The translations under genes were made by a program, and so were the position numbers. Shown here piece by piece: positions 15,457 to 23,225 of a stretch of 23,225 nt of DNA (its first letter is position 1; each line of letters starts with the position of its first letter). Source of the stretch: Desulfobulbaceae bacterium UBA2775. GTDB taxonomy: Bacteria > Desulfobacterota > Desulfobulbia > Desulfobulbales > Desulfocapsaceae. The stretch lies in assembly GCA_002352445.1 (NCBI GenBank), contig DEIL01000027.1:19509-42733 (forward strand). The letters are read 5' to 3'. Under the pieces are notes generated by a model. It was not told the DNA's origin. It saw nothing but the letters and a program-made list of their open reading frames with translations, and ran no database searches.

Positions 15457-16563
15457 TCACATCTCCTGATAGATGACATTTGTCGTTTTTGTATCAAAGA
15501 TGTGCAGTTGCTCAAGGTTGAAAGCAATCTCAATTTTCTCACCGCTTTTTATGGCTCTGCGACCTTCACACCTGGCAACAAATGTCACACCTCCAAAAGC
15601 AACATGGAAGTGATTTTCATTCCCCAGTGGTTCAACGACTCTTACGACTCCGGGAAAAATCCACTCTGGTCGATTGGAGTTGTTTTCGTCAGCAATTGTG
15701 AGTTCTTCGGTTCGTATTCCCATTACTACATCCTGCCCATCTTCCATGATCGCCTCGGGGCGCGGAGGAATTGGAATTTTCAGATCACTGCCAAATACCA
15801 GAAAATCTCCCAGGCTCTCTCTTTTGATTTTACCCGTGACAAGGTTCATAGGGGGAGTCCCTATGAAACCGGCAACAAACATGTTGGCTGGTTTTAAGAA
15901 CAATTCCAGAGGAGTTCCAACCTGTTCAATATAACCATCTTTAAGCACAACAATTCGGTCCGCCAGGGTCATAGCTTCCACCTGATCGTGCGTAACATAG
16001 ACCATTGTTGATTTAACCCTCTGGTGAAGCATTTTTATTTCTGCTCTCATCTGGATACGTAACTTGGCATCAAGATTTGACAGGGGTTCATCGAAGAGAA
16101 AAATAGAAGGTTTTCTCACCATGGCTCTTCCCATGGCCACCCGCTGACGCTGACCACCGGAAAGTTCATGTGGTTTCCGGAGGAGCAAATCCTCAAGACC
16201 TAGTATATCAGCCACTTCCTCAACCCTCTGCCGGATCTCATCTTTTGGTGTTTTGCTCTGTTTAAGACCGAAGGACATATTCTCATAGACATCCATATGA
16301 GGATAGAGAGCATAATTCTGAAACACCATAGCCAGACCACGATCCTTAGGGGCATCATCATTTACGACCCTGCCGTCAATTGAGATAGTGCCTTCCGAGA
16401 TCTCCTCAAGCCCCGCTATCATCCTTAAAAGTGTAGACTTTCCACATCCGGACGGACCTACTAAGACGAGGAATTCCTTATCTTTTACATCCAGATTAAC
16501 TCCATGGACAACTTCAACCTTGCCATATTTTTTTACAACGTTATTAAACTTCAGTTCCGTCAT
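15457..16563 (-). CDS. ugpC: ABC importer ATPase, UgpC/MalK type
   Basis: 368 aa. ATG 16563 is preceded by AGGTGG, while an in-frame upstream ATG at 16611 lacks an RBS. The ATPase contains Walker A GPSGCGKST (36-44), Q-loop Gln82, LSGGQ (134-138), Walker B FLFDEP (155-160) and switch His192. The C-terminal TOBE region (MGIRTEELTIADE...VVRVVEPLGNENHFHVAF) is that of CUT1 ATPases. It energises uptake with the divergently encoded ugpB, ugpA and ugpE. Specificity for glycerol-3-phosphate or a glycerophosphodiester follows from those partners. A maltose-type MalK alternative is less likely. The gene ends 42 bases before the MBOAT remnant. Confidence 0.9.
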   Translation of the reverse strand: MTELKFNNVVKKYGKVEVVHGVNLDVKDKEFLVLVGPSGCGKSTLLRMIAGLEEISEGTISIDGRVVNDDAPKDRGLAMVFQNYALYPHMDVYENMSFGLKQSKTPKDEIRQRVEEVADILGLEDLLLRKPHELSGGQRQRVAMGRAMVRKPSIFLFDEPLSNLDAKLRIQMRAEIKMLHQRVKSTMVYVTHDQVEAMTLADRIVVLKDGYIEQVGTPLELFLKPANMFVAGFIGTPPMNLVTGKIKRESLGDFLVFGSDLKIPIPPRPEAIMEDGQDVVMGIRTEELTIADENNSNRPEWIFPGVVRVVEPLGNENHFHVAFGGVTFVARCEGRRAIKSGEKIEIAFNLEQLHIFDTKTTNVIYQEM

Positions 16564-16839
16564 CGTAAAACCCACCTTTTTGAGCAGCTCGTTTTTATCA
16601 ATGAATAGCAATGTTTAAAAAACAATAAATATATAGATAGCACAACTCTTTTTTTCTATGAAATTATACCTTGACTCTCAATTCATTACCTACTATTGCA
16701 GTATTAGTATGCTGTACTGTTTCTATACCTATGGCGACGAAACAGATGGAAACTTTTCAAGACCGGGGCTTATGCCCTGTTTCAAAGAGTACTGTCCAGT
16801 GTCCCATTACTTATCAATTTTTATTCAGGAGGTAACATC
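16564..16839. promoter_or_regulatory. Divergent control region between ugpC and ugpB
   Basis: 276 bases between the two start codons must hold promoters for both directions. TTGACT at about 16672 and AT-rich stretches to 16720 are promoter-like, but no pair of hexamers has good spacing. A short GGGC/GCCC stem lies near 16767-16779. No convincing Pho box was found. Confidence 0.4.
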
Positions 16840-18165
16840 ATGAAATTGAAGCACTTGGTTGTAATTGCTGTTGGAATCTGCCTTGCGCTACCTGCAGCGG
16901 TGTGTGCAGAGCCTGTCACCATTAACTGGTGGCATGCCATGAGAAGCGCCAGGGGTAAAGTAGTCGATACAATGATTAAAAGTTTCAATGATTCACAGTC
17001 TGAATATGTAGTGGTCGGAACCAATAAAGGAAATTATGATGAGGTTATGAATGCCGGGGTCGCTGCTTTCAGAGCAAAAAAACAGCCTCATATCCTTCAG
17101 GTTTTTGAAGTAGGTACACAGACCATGATGCAGTCCGGGGCAATTTATCCTGTTCACGAACTCATGTTAAAAGCCGGATACGACATTGACTGGTCGAACT
17201 ATCTCCAGGCAGTGCTCTCTTATTACATGGACGCCGATGGCAACCTCATGTCCATGCCGTTTAATTCCTCAACCCCCATCATGTATTACAACGTCAGCAT
17301 GTTTGAAAAGGCAGGGATTGAGCCTCTTTCAAAGACGGAAGCAATTACCTGGGATAAACTGGGTGAAATCACTAAAAAGCTTGTGGATGCAGGTATAGCT
17401 CCTGCGGGAATGGTAACTGCATGGCAATCATGGACACAGATTGAAAACTACAGTGCTATCCACAACACTCCTTTCGCCAGCAAAGCTAATGGTTATGAAG
17501 GGTTGGATACCGAACTGATGATTAACAATCCTCTGGTAATCAGCCATATCGAACGGCTCAAGACTTGGACAGAAGACAAGCGATTTATGTATGGCGGCCA
17601 GAAATATCAGGGACCAAAGGCCGAATTCATCGCCCAAAATGCCGCTGTGTATATAGACTCAGTCAGTGGAATTGCTAAACTAAAAAAAGCTGTCAAGGAC
17701 TTCAAATGGGATGCTGCACCTCTGCCTGTTGAAGCATCAATGAAAAAGCCCCAAAACAGTATAATTGGTGGTGCCTCACTCTGGATTCTTAATGGACACA
17801 GTGAAAAAGAATACAAAGGTGTTGCAGCATTCCTCAAATTTCTTTCCTCCAACGAAATGCAAAGCTACTGGCATAAAGAGACCGGGTACTTCCCCATTAC
17901 TATGAATGCCTATAATGATCTTAAAGCCAAGGGATACTTTAAAGAAAACCCACTGCAAGCGGTTGGAATTGACCAGCTCAACAGAGCGGTACCCACCAAG
18001 ATTTCAAGAGGATTGCGGTTGGGCTACTTCGTACAGATCAGAAACATCATTAATGAAGAGCTGGAGCTTGTATGGAATGGCAAGAAAACGCCTAAAGAAG
18101 CCCTCGATAATGCTGTTAAGAGAAGTAATGTGCAGCTGAGAACTTTCGAAAAAACCTATAAATAG
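16840..18165 (+). CDS. ugpB: Periplasmic binding protein, UgpB type
   Basis: 441 aa. ATG 16840 follows AGGAGG. The Sec signal peptide ends AVCA/EP. The mature chain begins with TINWWHAMRSARGKVVDTMIKSFNDSQ and contains the UgpB-like PFNSSTPIMYYNVSMFEKAG and GGASLWILNGHSEKEYKGVAAFLKFLSS, ending with the VQLRTFEKTYK tail. It captures glycerol-3-phosphate or a related glycerophosphodiester in the periplasm and hands it to UgpA-UgpE. No lipobox. First gene of the + strand part of the operon; a hairpin follows its stop and probably keeps its mRNA more abundant than that of the permease genes. Confidence 0.92.
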   Translation: MKLKHLVVIAVGICLALPAAVCAEPVTINWWHAMRSARGKVVDTMIKSFNDSQSEYVVVGTNKGNYDEVMNAGVAAFRAKKQPHILQVFEVGTQTMMQSGAIYPVHELMLKAGYDIDWSNYLQAVLSYYMDADGNLMSMPFNSSTPIMYYNVSMFEKAGIEPLSKTEAITWDKLGEITKKLVDAGIAPAGMVTAWQSWTQIENYSAIHNTPFASKANGYEGLDTELMINNPLVISHIERLKTWTEDKRFMYGGQKYQGPKAEFIAQNAAVYIDSVSGIAKLKKAVKDFKWDAAPLPVEASMKKPQNSIIGGASLWILNGHSEKEYKGVAAFLKFLSSNEMQSYWHKETGYFPITMNAYNDLKAKGYFKENPLQAVGIDQLNRAVPTKISRGLRLGYFVQIRNIINEELELVWNGKKTPKEALDNAVKRSNVQLRTFEKTYK

Positions 18166-18177
18166 GATAGAAATTGA

Positions 18178-18208
18178 CAGAAGCTTTTTCAGGTGGAAGA
18201 AGCTTCTG
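18178..18208 (+). terminator. Hairpin between ugpB and ugpA (partial terminator or mRNA stabiliser)
   Basis: CAGAAGCTT-TTTC (18178-18190) pairs with GAAG-AAGCTTCTG (18196-18208) as a 13-bp stem with a 5-base loop, followed by TTTATATTC. It begins 12 bases after the ugpB stop and covers the GTG at 18193. Such structures between binding-protein and permease genes commonly give excess binding protein. Confidence 0.7.
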
Positions 18209-18222
18209 TTTATATTCACAGT

Positions 18223-19113
18223 ATGATTAAAAGATCTACCTTTAAGTCTGGATATCTGCCCTATCTGCTTATCCTCCCTCAGATCCTTGTAACTCTGACC
18301 TTTTTTTACTGGCCAGCGCTTCAGGGGCTGAGCCAGTCCTTTTTTCTAAGTGATCCGTTCGGGCGAAGCAGCAAGTTTGTCTGGTTTTATAACTACATTG
18401 AACTCTTTACAGACCCTCTTTACCTGAAATCTATTGTAACCACGATCACTTTCAGTATTGCAGTGGCGACCGTCTCTATAACCTTAGGTTTGTTTATAGC
18501 CACCATGGCCAATCGGGCTCTCCGGGCAACTGCCCTCGTCAGAACCCTTCTCATCTGGCCATATGCAGTGGCACCGGCCATCTCCGGCATACTCTGGCTC
18601 TTTCTCCTCCATCCCTCTTATGGAATTGTTGCATTAACTATCAACAATTGGTTTGGAACAGAATGGAACCCGGTCCTCTATGGTAAAGATGCTATGATAA
18701 TGATCACCATGGCGAGTTCATGGAAACAGATAAGTTATAATTTTGTTTTTTTCATGGCAGGACTGCAGGCAATTCCAAGATCTCTCATTGAGGCTGCTGC
18801 AATAGACGGGGCAAGCCCGTTCAAGAGATTCTGGGCAATAACATTTCCGCTTCTCACTCCTACATTTTTCTTTTTATCCGTGATGAATATTATTTATTCC
18901 TTTTTTGAAACATTCGGCGTGATTCATACAGTTACTCAGGGGGGGCCAGGCGGTTCAACAAACATACTCGTCTACAAAGTTTATCAAGATGGATTTGTGG
19001 GCTTAAATCTGGGATCCTCTGCGGCCCAGTCTGTTGTACTCATGTCCCTGATAATTCTGATAACTTTTTTGCAATTCAGATATGTTGAGAAGAAAGTCCA
19101 GTATACCGGATAA
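18223..19113 (+). CDS. ugpA: ABC permease, UgpA type
   Basis: 296 aa from ATG 18223. A GTG at 18193 is also in frame but lies in the hairpin loop and would add ten residues absent from the family; the 18223 start aligns with the known N terminus (RSxxLPYLL). The RBS is weak, suggesting low or coupled translation. Several hydrophobic spans are visible. The cytoplasmic EAA loop is RSLIEAAAIDGASPFKRFWAITFPLL, with Glu190. TQGGPGGSTNILVYKVYQDGF is typical of CUT1 permeases. It forms the channel with UgpE. Confidence 0.9.
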   Translation: MIKRSTFKSGYLPYLLILPQILVTLTFFYWPALQGLSQSFFLSDPFGRSSKFVWFYNYIELFTDPLYLKSIVTTITFSIAVATVSITLGLFIATMANRALRATALVRTLLIWPYAVAPAISGILWLFLLHPSYGIVALTINNWFGTEWNPVLYGKDAMIMITMASSWKQISYNFVFFMAGLQAIPRSLIEAAAIDGASPFKRFWAITFPLLTPTFFFLSVMNIIYSFFETFGVIHTVTQGGPGGSTNILVYKVYQDGFVGLNLGSSAAQSVVLMSLIILITFLQFRYVEKKVQYTG

Positions 19114-19118
19114 CCATC

Positions 19119-20039
19119 ATGATTGAAAAAACGCCCATATTAGATATCTTCACCTACATCTTCCTCATGGTGGGGATTCTTATAGTGGGATTTCCAATTA
19201 TCTACAGTCTCATAGCTGCAACTCTTCCCCTGGAAGACGTTTCAAAAGTTCCCATGCCCCTCATTCCCGGCGACCAGTTTATGGTCAACATGAAAGAGGC
19301 ATGGACAAGAGGCAACCTTGGAAACCAGATTTTCAACTCCTTTATCATGGCTACGGGGATTACCGTAGGGAAAATAACCGTCTCCATGATTGGTGCTTTT
19401 TCTATTGTATATTTCGATTACAGATTGCGAGTGGTGGCCTTCGCCTCTGTTTTCTGTACCCTGATGCTGCCGGTGGAAGTACGAATTCTCCCCACCTACG
19501 AAATGGCTGCCAATCTCCTTGGCCCCCTGCAGGGGTTGTGGGACGTACTACACCTGAATGGTCTCGTCTCCTGGTTTGCCGGTCATGACATAGAGGTGAG
19601 TCTGAACTGGTCTCTGCTTGACAGTTACACTGGCCTGACATTGCCCCTGATAGCCTCAGCGACATGCACCTTTCTCTTCAGGCAATTTTTCCTGACAGTA
19701 CCGGAAGAGCTCTGCGAGGCGGCAAAAATGGACGGGGCCAGCCCCATGACGTTCTTCCGCAAGATCCTCTTTCCCCTCTCAAAAACCAATATTGCAGCAC
19801 TGATCGTTATTGAGTTCGTATATGGATACAACCAATACCTCTGGCCACTGCTCATCACCACAAACCCCGATATGACCACAGCGGTAATCGGTCTCCAGGA
19901 TCTCATTCCCCAGGCTGATGATTTACCAGAGTGGAATGTTGCTCTGGGAGCGGCAATGATGGTCATGCTGCCGCCGGTTCTGGTTGTTTTATCAATGCAG
20001 CGCTGGTTTGTTAAAGGGCTTATTGAGAAAGAGAAATAG
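19119..20039 (+). CDS. ugpE: ABC permease, UgpE type, with an extra loop
   Basis: 306 aa, ATG 19119, five bases after the ugpA stop. Hydrophobic spans begin with FTYIFLMVGILIVGFPIIYSLI. The EAA motif is EELCEAAKMDGASPMTFFRKILFPL (Glu200), and the YGYNQYLWPLLITTNPDMTTAVIGLQDL block is diagnostic of UgpE. E. coli UgpE is about 281 aa; the extra length seems to fall near residues 140-170 (LQGLWDVLHLNGLVSWFAGHDIEVSLNW). It ends 16 bases from the stop of the convergent gene at 20056, with no clear terminator between them. Confidence 0.9.
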   Translation: MIEKTPILDIFTYIFLMVGILIVGFPIIYSLIAATLPLEDVSKVPMPLIPGDQFMVNMKEAWTRGNLGNQIFNSFIMATGITVGKITVSMIGAFSIVYFDYRLRVVAFASVFCTLMLPVEVRILPTYEMAANLLGPLQGLWDVLHLNGLVSWFAGHDIEVSLNWSLLDSYTGLTLPLIASATCTFLFRQFFLTVPEELCEAAKMDGASPMTFFRKILFPLSKTNIAALIVIEFVYGYNQYLWPLLITTNPDMTTAVIGLQDLIPQADDLPEWNVALGAAMMVMLPPVLVVLSMQRWFVKGLIEKEK

Positions 20040-20055
20040 GATACTACTGATACTT

Positions 20056-21087
20056 TCAGGGAGCTACAGGAATCTCCCGCCAGCCACCTGATCCGGTAAA
20101 ATCACGGGCAGTAAAACACCAGATAACCGCCTTTTTACCCTTCAGATAGTCGCCATCCTTTTTGGCCCGCTGATAGAGTTTGATCCTGGCCGGCGTAACC
20201 CCCGAACCCCGTACCCCCAGGAGATCAACAGGAAAACCGAGATCCGCAGAAAGATGGTCAAAAAGGCCGGCTCCCTTGGCGTGCAGATCACCTCCAGCGC
20301 TAAACACCAGAGTATGGCTGTCCCCCAGCAGGATCACCGGACTTCCGGGATCACTCACTTCCTGTTTCCCGGTTTCTTTTACTGTCACAAAGGAAAGCTC
20401 AATTGGCTCATTCAGATCCTTCAAGCCAGCCATTTCAGCCAGATCTCCATGGATGCCAAGAGTTTTGGCTGACTGCAGGTATTCTTTCTTTGCAACACCA
20501 CTATACCAGTCTGCTTTCTTTATTGCGGCAGCCGCAGCATCAGCGAAAAGAGCTATACCGTCCGCTGAAAAATGAGTATCCGTTTTACAGTAGAGATCGC
20601 TCTCCTTCTTCTTTGCAAGAAGAACAGGCAGCAGGTCTACGACCTTAACACCACCAGCCCGAAGAAGAGTGTAGAATTCCTCATACATGGCCACCTGCTC
20701 AATCGAGCCATCTCCATCGATTCCCGCACCCAATTTATCCGGGTAGACAAGAGCTTTTGGTGGAACCGGCATAAAATAAAGGTCAATCCCTCGCTCGGAA
20801 AGCAGCTTATTGTATTCCAGAATTGCCGGCAACGGATCTGCAAATTGTTTTTTGGAGGTTCGTGAAACCGCAGCAGCCTCTTCTCCCCAGAACTTGCCGG
20901 AACCGACATGAACAAGTTCTTCTTTGAGAAAAAACCAGCCATCTGTCCCTTTTACAACGCTGCTGTCTCCTGCGTTTTTAACGAGATCACGGGCGCCGGC
21001 AGTCAATGATGCTGCCCCACTCAACGATGTGGTGACAGCCAGGAAAAGAAGGCCTATGCACGCACTTTTGATCATTTTAATCTTCAT
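20056..21087 (-). CDS. AlgJ/AlgX-like SGNH acetyltransferase, exported
   Basis: 343 aa. A Sec signal peptide (IGLLFLAVTTSLSGAA) precedes a chain of the AlgJ/AlgX SGNH type: DGWFFLKEELVHVG, a catalytic-type D170-x-H172 (KTDTHFSADG) and G-D-S257-H-T (VILLGDSHT). These proteins move acetyl groups to exopolysaccharide in the periplasm, using the Ser-Asp-His set seen in AlgX. ATG 21087 lies within the end of the 551-aa gene (11-base overlap), a coupled arrangement. ATG 21075 is an alternative start. No alginate-specific genes are in view, so the polymer is unknown. Confidence 0.85.
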   Translation of the reverse strand: MKIKMIKSACIGLLFLAVTTSLSGAASLTAGARDLVKNAGDSSVVKGTDGWFFLKEELVHVGSGKFWGEEAAAVSRTSKKQFADPLPAILEYNKLLSERGIDLYFMPVPPKALVYPDKLGAGIDGDGSIEQVAMYEEFYTLLRAGGVKVVDLLPVLLAKKKESDLYCKTDTHFSADGIALFADAAAAAIKKADWYSGVAKKEYLQSAKTLGIHGDLAEMAGLKDLNEPIELSFVTVKETGKQEVSDPGSPVILLGDSHTLVFSAGGDLHAKGAGLFDHLSADLGFPVDLLGVRGSGVTPARIKLYQRAKKDGDYLKGKKAVIWCFTARDFTGSGGWREIPVAP

Positions 21088-22732
21088 CTACCAGTTTCCC
21101 CCAGTTTGGTAATTCCAGTTCCAGCATCTCATCCGCAAGCGGTGTTCGCCGAAAACCGCCATATTCCCCCTCCATATTCTCCCAGGAGGAGAGAGTAAGA
21201 CTAATTTTATCACCTGACCGTACCGCCGCCAGTTCTGTTAACTTGTTCTCCCGCATTCCCCAGCCATAGACAAGCGCCTGCTGCAGTTCGGCCTTCTCAC
21301 CATCTGTACCATGAAGATCAACAAGATGCATGGTGACAATATTATCTGTATAGGGCACTGATCCAGGCCGTGGAGAGACGGAAATCGATGATACCAGCCC
21401 CTTGACCTTAATCTTCTGCCCCGGATCTACAATAAGAAAACCACTCTCCACCGGATCTTTCAACTCCAGTTCAATTAATTTCCAATCGCCTGAGGACAGC
21501 TCTCTTTCAGAAAATTCCCAGATCACAAGTTTTTTGCCCTCAAGCCTGTCCCGTCCTCGCAACAGCTCAAGTGCCAGTATGTCTCGAGTGGCATAGGCTC
21601 CAGAATCATTTCTTGCGACGAGGTCCAGAGGTTGCTTTAATTTATGGCTGAGGTGTTCGGCAAGACCGGCACCAAAGCCCCAGTTCAACCCATTAAAGGA
21701 ATACATATTGGTAAAAGAATCCCCAAGAAGCAATATTATCGCACTATCTGGATCGGACTGCCAATATTCTTCCTGGTCATTGAGCACCTGATGCGTTTCA
21801 ACCTGCTGTTCGGCAAAAAGTTTCACATTCCCGGGCAGGGTCAACATCTTGGCAATATCACCTGTTCCGCTAATATTTACCGGTCTTACCTGATATTCAC
21901 TTTTTCCCGTGAGAAGTGGAAAAGCTGTGCCTATGTGTTCTGCCAGCTTTTCAGCCACACTCTCCATTGCTCCGGGTAGCCAATGGGTATCGGTCTGCAG
22001 AAATGCCCCCCCACGATGACGAGAATAGTCAACCAGTGCAGGACCGGCATCAAAGATATTAATGTTGCTGCTTATCAATTCAGTTATAAAATCGGGCCAG
22101 GAACGATTTCTCAACGGTCTGGTAAAATTACCGGATACCAGCTTCTCAGGTTCAATAGAACCTTTAACCGGAACAGGAACGACCAGGAGCTCAATGCCGA
22201 GAAGGGAAAGCTGATCCCTGAAATGTACTATTGCCGCTACAGGGTCAGGTTGTACAGGTGATTCCCAAATATCATTCCCCTCTGATCTTTTCAACAATTG
22301 ATCAGAGGAAAGAAACGGCTGCCCAACCAGATAATCTAATCCAACTGAATAGAAAAGGTAATCGTCACCGGCAAGCAGTACTTTTTCATTACCCTGCCCA
22401 AGAAAACGGGTAAACAGATATTGCAGGGAGGGAAGAAAAATCTGCCGGAGAAAGCTCCCGTCTTCCAACCGTGTTTCCAATTGCCGCATATTTTTTATGA
22501 TGTTTTTGTTGGCAGCATTCACTACAGCAATGACAGAACCCTTCTGTTCACCTTGTCCTCCTGCAAACGGCCCAAAGTCCTCCCCTTTATCCAAGGCCAG
22601 CTGTACCAGGGGAACAAGAAAAATGAGCAGCAGAAAACAGGCGGTCAATCCAATCCCCCCTCCGCGACTGATATCGGTATGACCGACTTCAGCCCCGGCT
22701 ATCGCTTCTCTGCTCAGTTTCTTTTTCTTCAT
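21077..22732 (-). CDS. Membrane-anchored AlgX/AlgJ-like SGNH protein with extra C-terminal domain
   Basis: 551 aa. One N-terminal membrane span (IGLTACFLLLIFLVPLVQLAL) leaves the rest periplasmic. The SGNH core holds DDYLFYSVGLDYLVG, catalytic-type D248-x-H250 (QTDTHWLPGA) and G-D-S339 (LLLGDSFT). After residue ~410 comes a beta-rich region of ~140 residues, in the position where AlgX carries a carbohydrate-binding domain; similarity there is not clear. ATG 22732 follows the MBOAT stop after one base, so the two are translationally coupled. Probably works with the MBOAT and the 343-aa paralogue to O-acetylate an exported polysaccharide. Confidence 0.85.
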   Translation of the reverse strand: MKKKKLSREAIAGAEVGHTDISRGGGIGLTACFLLLIFLVPLVQLALDKGEDFGPFAGGQGEQKGSVIAVVNAANKNIIKNMRQLETRLEDGSFLRQIFLPSLQYLFTRFLGQGNEKVLLAGDDYLFYSVGLDYLVGQPFLSSDQLLKRSEGNDIWESPVQPDPVAAIVHFRDQLSLLGIELLVVPVPVKGSIEPEKLVSGNFTRPLRNRSWPDFITELISSNINIFDAGPALVDYSRHRGGAFLQTDTHWLPGAMESVAEKLAEHIGTAFPLLTGKSEYQVRPVNISGTGDIAKMLTLPGNVKLFAEQQVETHQVLNDQEEYWQSDPDSAIILLLGDSFTNMYSFNGLNWGFGAGLAEHLSHKLKQPLDLVARNDSGAYATRDILALELLRGRDRLEGKKLVIWEFSERELSSGDWKLIELELKDPVESGFLIVDPGQKIKVKGLVSSISVSPRPGSVPYTDNIVTMHLVDLHGTDGEKAELQQALVYGWGMRENKLTELAAVRSGDKISLTLSSWENMEGEYGGFRRTPLADEMLELELPNWGKLVDED

Positions 22733-22733
22733 A

Positions 22734-23225
22734 CTAGAAATTGAAATATATAAACGGGTTATATGACTGTGTACTCAGGACAGCAACCGAGATGACCAAC
22801 ATTATCACTACCACTGCAATCTTCAACGGAGTCAGCTTTCTCGACCAGTCCCAGGTCTGTGGCGCGCGCCAGACAACAAGAGCAGCAACACTCATCGCTG
22901 CCAAAGAGTAAGAAGTATAGATAAGGCCTCCCAGCAGGAGTGACGTCTGTGGCACATCAACCATACCGAACATACTGCCAAGATAGTAAAGAGCACCGCT
23001 AAAGGTTTCAGCTCTGAAAAATACCCAGGCTATCAATACCAGGATAAAAGTAAAAGCTATCCTGAAAAAGCGGGGCAGAAAAAAGTATACAGGTTTTCTG
23101 CCATACATTCTCTCCGCTCCCAGAAGAAGGCCATGGAGCCCGCCCCAGACAATAAAATTCCACGAGGCACCATGCCACAATCCGCCCAGGAGCATGACTA
23201 TCGCCAGGTTAATTGCAGTTCTTGT
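22734..23225 (-). CDS. AlgI-type MBOAT O-acyltransferase, C-terminal part (5' end outside window)
   Basis: The frame is open to the right edge (TRTAINLAIVMLLGGLWHGASWNFIVWGGLHG), so about 163 C-terminal residues are seen and the start lies beyond 23225. The LWHGASWNFIVWGGLHG block carries the conserved His residues of MBOAT enzymes, and further membrane spans follow. AlgI-like proteins pass acetyl groups across the inner membrane to AlgJ/AlgX-like partners, which are the next two genes on this strand. The short remnant at 15172-15414 is from the same family. Confidence 0.88.
   Translation of the reverse strand, partial: TRTAINLAIVMLLGGLWHGASWNFIVWGGLHGLLLGAERMYGRKPVYFFLPRFFRIAFTFILVLIAWVFFRAETFSGALYYLGSMFGMVDVPQTSLLLGGLIYTSYSLAAMSVAALVVWRAPQTWDWSRKLTPLKIAVVVIMLVISVAVLSTQSYNPFIYFNF

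Noticed and set aside
15406..15897. 163-codon plus-strand frame near the porin end
   Set aside because: Antisense to the clear TOBE domain of ugpC.
16790..16815. Pho-box-like CTGTCC...GTCCCAT upstream of ugpB
   Set aside because: Repeat spacing and sequence do not match the Pho box well enough to claim PhoB control.
16658..16843. 61-codon plus-strand frame between ugpC and ugpB
   Set aside because: Lies in the divergent promoter region, lacks an RBS and has no domain.

Overview
The window looks like a Gram-negative chromosome: outer-membrane barrels, a lipoprotein signal, Sec and Tat signal peptides, and a sigma-54 activator. The gene styles suggest a Desulfobacterota-type or related proteobacterium, but this is an inference from gene content and no taxonomic marker is present.

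Left part (1-2993). The window opens with the 3' end of an unrecognised gene, closed by a strong intrinsic terminator (382-428). A GAF-PAS-AAA+-Fis sigma-54 activator follows (456-2435). The 558-base gap after it holds two copies of the palindrome TCAATATATTGAG and a good -24/-12 promoter (2871-2886), which suggests the activator drives the genes to its right.

Central block (2994-11093). All genes are on the + strand: a transaldolase-fold protein whose catalytic residues are replaced, a DUF2092-type exported protein, a small exported Arg/Gln/Ala-rich protein, a second DUF2092-type protein, a second small exported Arg-rich protein, a 145-bp palindromic MITE-like element, an outer-membrane beta-barrel, a large exported arylsulfatase and a Tat-exported protein with a Gly/Arg tail. 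The DUF2092 plus small basic protein pair appears twice in tandem. Almost every product is exported, so this reads as a cell-envelope or extracytoplasmic system built around a sulfatase, controlled by a dedicated sigma-54 activator. It is the best candidate here for an undescribed system.

Then come a c-type haem cis-trans fatty acid isomerase (cti, 11198-13558) and a phosphate-selective-porin-like barrel (13935-15182) whose true start codon is unclear.

Right part. A glycerol-3-phosphate type ABC importer is split between two strands: ugpC on - and ugpB, ugpA, ugpE on +, from a shared divergent intergenic region. A hairpin between ugpB and ugpA could favour binding-protein expression. Downstream of ugpC lies a short, internally deleted remnant of an AlgI/MBOAT acyltransferase. 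An apparently functional MBOAT gene, cut by the window edge, and two AlgJ/AlgX-like SGNH proteins form a - strand polysaccharide O-acetylation cluster at the right end (20056-23225).

No rRNA, tRNA or CRISPR array was seen, and no complete insertion sequence.
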